From assembly GCF_900142185.1 (NCBI RefSeq), contig NZ_FQZZ01000006.1, positions 1 through 64,000 of the forward strand: a stretch of 64,000 nt of DNA, given 5' to 3'. Both the position numbers and the translations under genes were made by a program. Source of the DNA: Lutimaribacter pacificus (GTDB lineage Bacteria; Pseudomonadota; Alphaproteobacteria; Rhodobacterales; Rhodobacteraceae). Below the pieces are notes generated by a model, which was not told the origin of the DNA, searched no databases, and was given only the letters and a program-made list of their open reading frames with translations. Shown piece after piece: positions 62,486 to 64,000 of this stretch (position 1 is the stretch's first letter; each line of letters opens with the position of its first letter).

Positions 62486-64000
62486 TTGCAACATCTGATC
62501 AATCCCTTTGCCCATGCCGATGGCCCGCCGCCGCAAACGCTGTGGCGGTTCATGGGCTGGGCGTTGCGCGGGTCGCGGCCGGTGCTGATCATTGCCACGC
62601 TGGCCTCGGCCCTGGCCGGCGTGATGGAGGCGGGCACCGCGCTGATTCTGGGATGGGTGGTCGACGGGGCGGTCGATGCCGGGCGCGATGTGTTCCTGTC
62701 CCCGGGGAACATCGCCCTGCTTGCCGGTGCCGTGGCGTTTTTCATGATCGCGCGGCCGCTGGCCTTTGGCCTGTCCTCGGCCGCCAATTCGATGCTGGTC
62801 CAGCCCAACGTCAACCCGCTGGTCCTGTCTCGGCTGCATCGCTGGACGCTGGGGCAGGCGGTGCGGTTCTTTGACGACGATTTCGCCGGGCGCATCGCGC
62901 AAAAGCAGATGCAGACGGCCCGCGCGATCACCGATGTGGTGTCCGAGGCGATCAACGTGGTGGCCTTTGCGCTGGCCTCGCTTGCCGGGTCGGTTGCGTT
63001 GCTTGCGGCGATCGACGGGCGGGTGGCGCTGGCCTTTCTGGGCTGGCTTTGTGTCTATTTCCTGACGATCCGCTGGTTCCTGCCGCGCGTGCGCAAACGG
63101 GCCGGGCGCCGTGCCGGCGCGCGGGCGCATGTGTCGGGGCAGATCGTCGATACGATCACCAATATCAAGACGGTCAAGCTGTTTGCCCATGACAGCCACG
63201 AAGACCGCGCCGCGCTGGGCGCGATGCAGGCGTTTCGCAATACCGCGCTGGATTTCGGGCGGCTGGCGGCCGGGTTCCGGCTGGCGCTGATGACGCTGGC
63301 CGGTATCCTGCCGGTGCTGCTGATCGGGCTGACGTTGTGGGACTGGTCGGCGGGACATGCCAGCGCTGGCGATATCGTGGCGGCCGGTGCCGTTTCGATC
63401 CGAATCGCGCAGATGACCGGCTGGGTCAGCTTTACGCTGATGACGATCTATTCCAACGTGGGCGAGGTCGAGGACGGGATGCGCACGCTAACCCCGCGCA
63501 TACGGCTGGAGGACACGGCGCAAGCCACCGATCTGCGGGTCGATGCGGGCGAAATCCGGTTCGATCACGTCAGCTTTGCCTATGGGCGCGATGTCGGTGG
63601 CGTCGAAGATATCGACCTGACGGTGCATCCGGGCGAAAAGCTGGCCATCGTGGGTGCGTCGGGGGCGGGGAAATCAACGCTGGTATCGCTGTTGCTGCGC
63701 CTGCATCAGCCGGAACAGGGCCGTATCCTGATCGACGGGCAGGAGATCGGGCAGGTCACGCAGAAAAGCCTGCGCCGCGCGATCGGGATGGTCACGCAGG
63801 AAACCGCTATGTTCAACCGTTCGGCTCGCGACAACATCCTGTATGGCCGCCCCGACGCCAGCGAGGACGATATGATCGCCGCCGCCCGAAAGGCCGAGGC
63901 GCATGAGTTCATCCTCGGGATGCAGGATCACAAGGGCCGCAAGGGGTATGACGCGCATCTGGGCGAACGTGGCGTCAAGCTGTCGGGCGGGCAGCGGCAG
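62486..64000 (+). CDS. ABC exporter, fused membrane and ATPase domains, cut by window edge
   Basis: 505 residues are visible and the gene continues past the window. A six-helix exporter membrane domain (about 30-330) is followed by the ATPase domain. The latter has Walker A VGASGAGKST (about 390-398), the Q-loop VTQETAMFN, and the signature LSGGQRQ at the very end of the window. The start is a TTG at 62486, 7 bases after AGGAG, giving LQHLINPFAHADGPPPQTLW; no ATG with a ribosome site lies nearby. It is probably a homodimeric or heterodimeric lipid/drug exporter. The substrate is unknown. Confidence 0.9.
   Translation, partial: MQHLINPFAHADGPPPQTLWRFMGWALRGSRPVLIIATLASALAGVMEAGTALILGWVVDGAVDAGRDVFLSPGNIALLAGAVAFFMIARPLAFGLSSAANSMLVQPNVNPLVLSRLHRWTLGQAVRFFDDDFAGRIAQKQMQTARAITDVVSEAINVVAFALASLAGSVALLAAIDGRVALAFLGWLCVYFLTIRWFLPRVRKRAGRRAGARAHVSGQIVDTITNIKTVKLFAHDSHEDRAALGAMQAFRNTALDFGRLAAGFRLALMTLAGILPVLLIGLTLWDWSAGHASAGDIVAAGAVSIRIAQMTGWVSFTLMTIYSNVGEVEDGMRTLTPRIRLEDTAQATDLRVDAGEIRFDHVSFAYGRDVGGVEDIDLTVHPGEKLAIVGASGAGKSTLVSLLLRLHQPEQGRILIDGQEIGQVTQKSLRRAIGMVTQETAMFNRSARDNILYGRPDASEDDMIAAARKAEAHEFILGMQDHKGRKGYDAHLGERGVKLSGGQRQ

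Overview
The window looks like the replication-origin region of a GC-rich alphaproteobacterial chromosome, most likely Rhodobacterales (Roseobacter group). The grounds are gene content and order: maf-aroE-coaE-dnaQ, secB, fxsA and a Tim44-domain gene on one side, hemJ-rho-mnmE-mnmG-rsmG-parA-parB on the other, with perfect parS sites inside mnmG and rsmG. No rRNA, tRNA, insertion sequence, integrase or CRISPR array was found.

Layout. (1) 1-5.6 kb: a TRAP transporter (DctM partial, DctQ, DctP) divergent from a LysR regulator, a ThDP-dependent decarboxylase/synthase-like enzyme and a PEBP-family protein, closed by a strong terminator. (2) 5.7-19.9 kb: a largely co-directional minus-strand catabolic cluster. 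It holds a second TRAP transporter (order P-M-Q), an acyl-CoA ligase, a hydratase-2 (MaoC) protein, a zinc-free MDR reductase, an ACAD10/11-type acyl-CoA dehydrogenase, a GntR/FCD regulator, a crotonase, a thiolase, a 3-hydroxyacyl-CoA dehydrogenase-like SDR and an aminoglycoside-phosphotransferase-fold kinase. A second crotonase is divergent from it. The split kinase plus ACAD10/11-type dehydrogenase resembles levulinate/4-hydroxyacid catabolism, in which the 4-hydroxyacyl-CoA is phosphorylated and then rearranged into beta-oxidation. A shared 12-base palindromic motif precedes the TRAP-2 genes and lies in the kinase/crotonase intergenic region, so it may be the operator of the GntR protein.

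(3) 20-33.7 kb: core housekeeping: trxA, hslV and hslU (separated by an antisense WYL-domain gene), a dipeptidase, a lipoprotein hydrolase, an MFS carrier, Smr, MltA, Tim44-domain, FxsA, SecB, DnaQ, CoaE, AroE and Maf. (4) 33,724-34,133: an AT-rich, gene-free stretch with one perfect DnaA box, several near-matches and an AT-rich tract. I call it the candidate oriC; transcription diverges from it on both sides. (5) 34.1-41.5 kb: hemJ, rho, mnmE, mnmG, rsmG, parA, parB. (6) 41.5-64 kb: DUF454, hemW, rdgB, rph, hrcA, grpE, mutS, malic enzyme, a PfkB kinase, periplasmic MsrA, a class IV aminotransferase-like gene coupled to a sulfotransferase-like gene, an SCP2 protein, argG, ilvA, an Hpt protein divergent from a receiver-PP2C phosphatase, two Nudix hydrolases, hslO, cca and an ABC exporter cut by the window end.

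The genome is tightly packed. Several convergent pairs overlap at their stop codons, and many co-directional genes overlap by 1-8 bases. Function calls rest on motifs recognised by eye; no database search was run.
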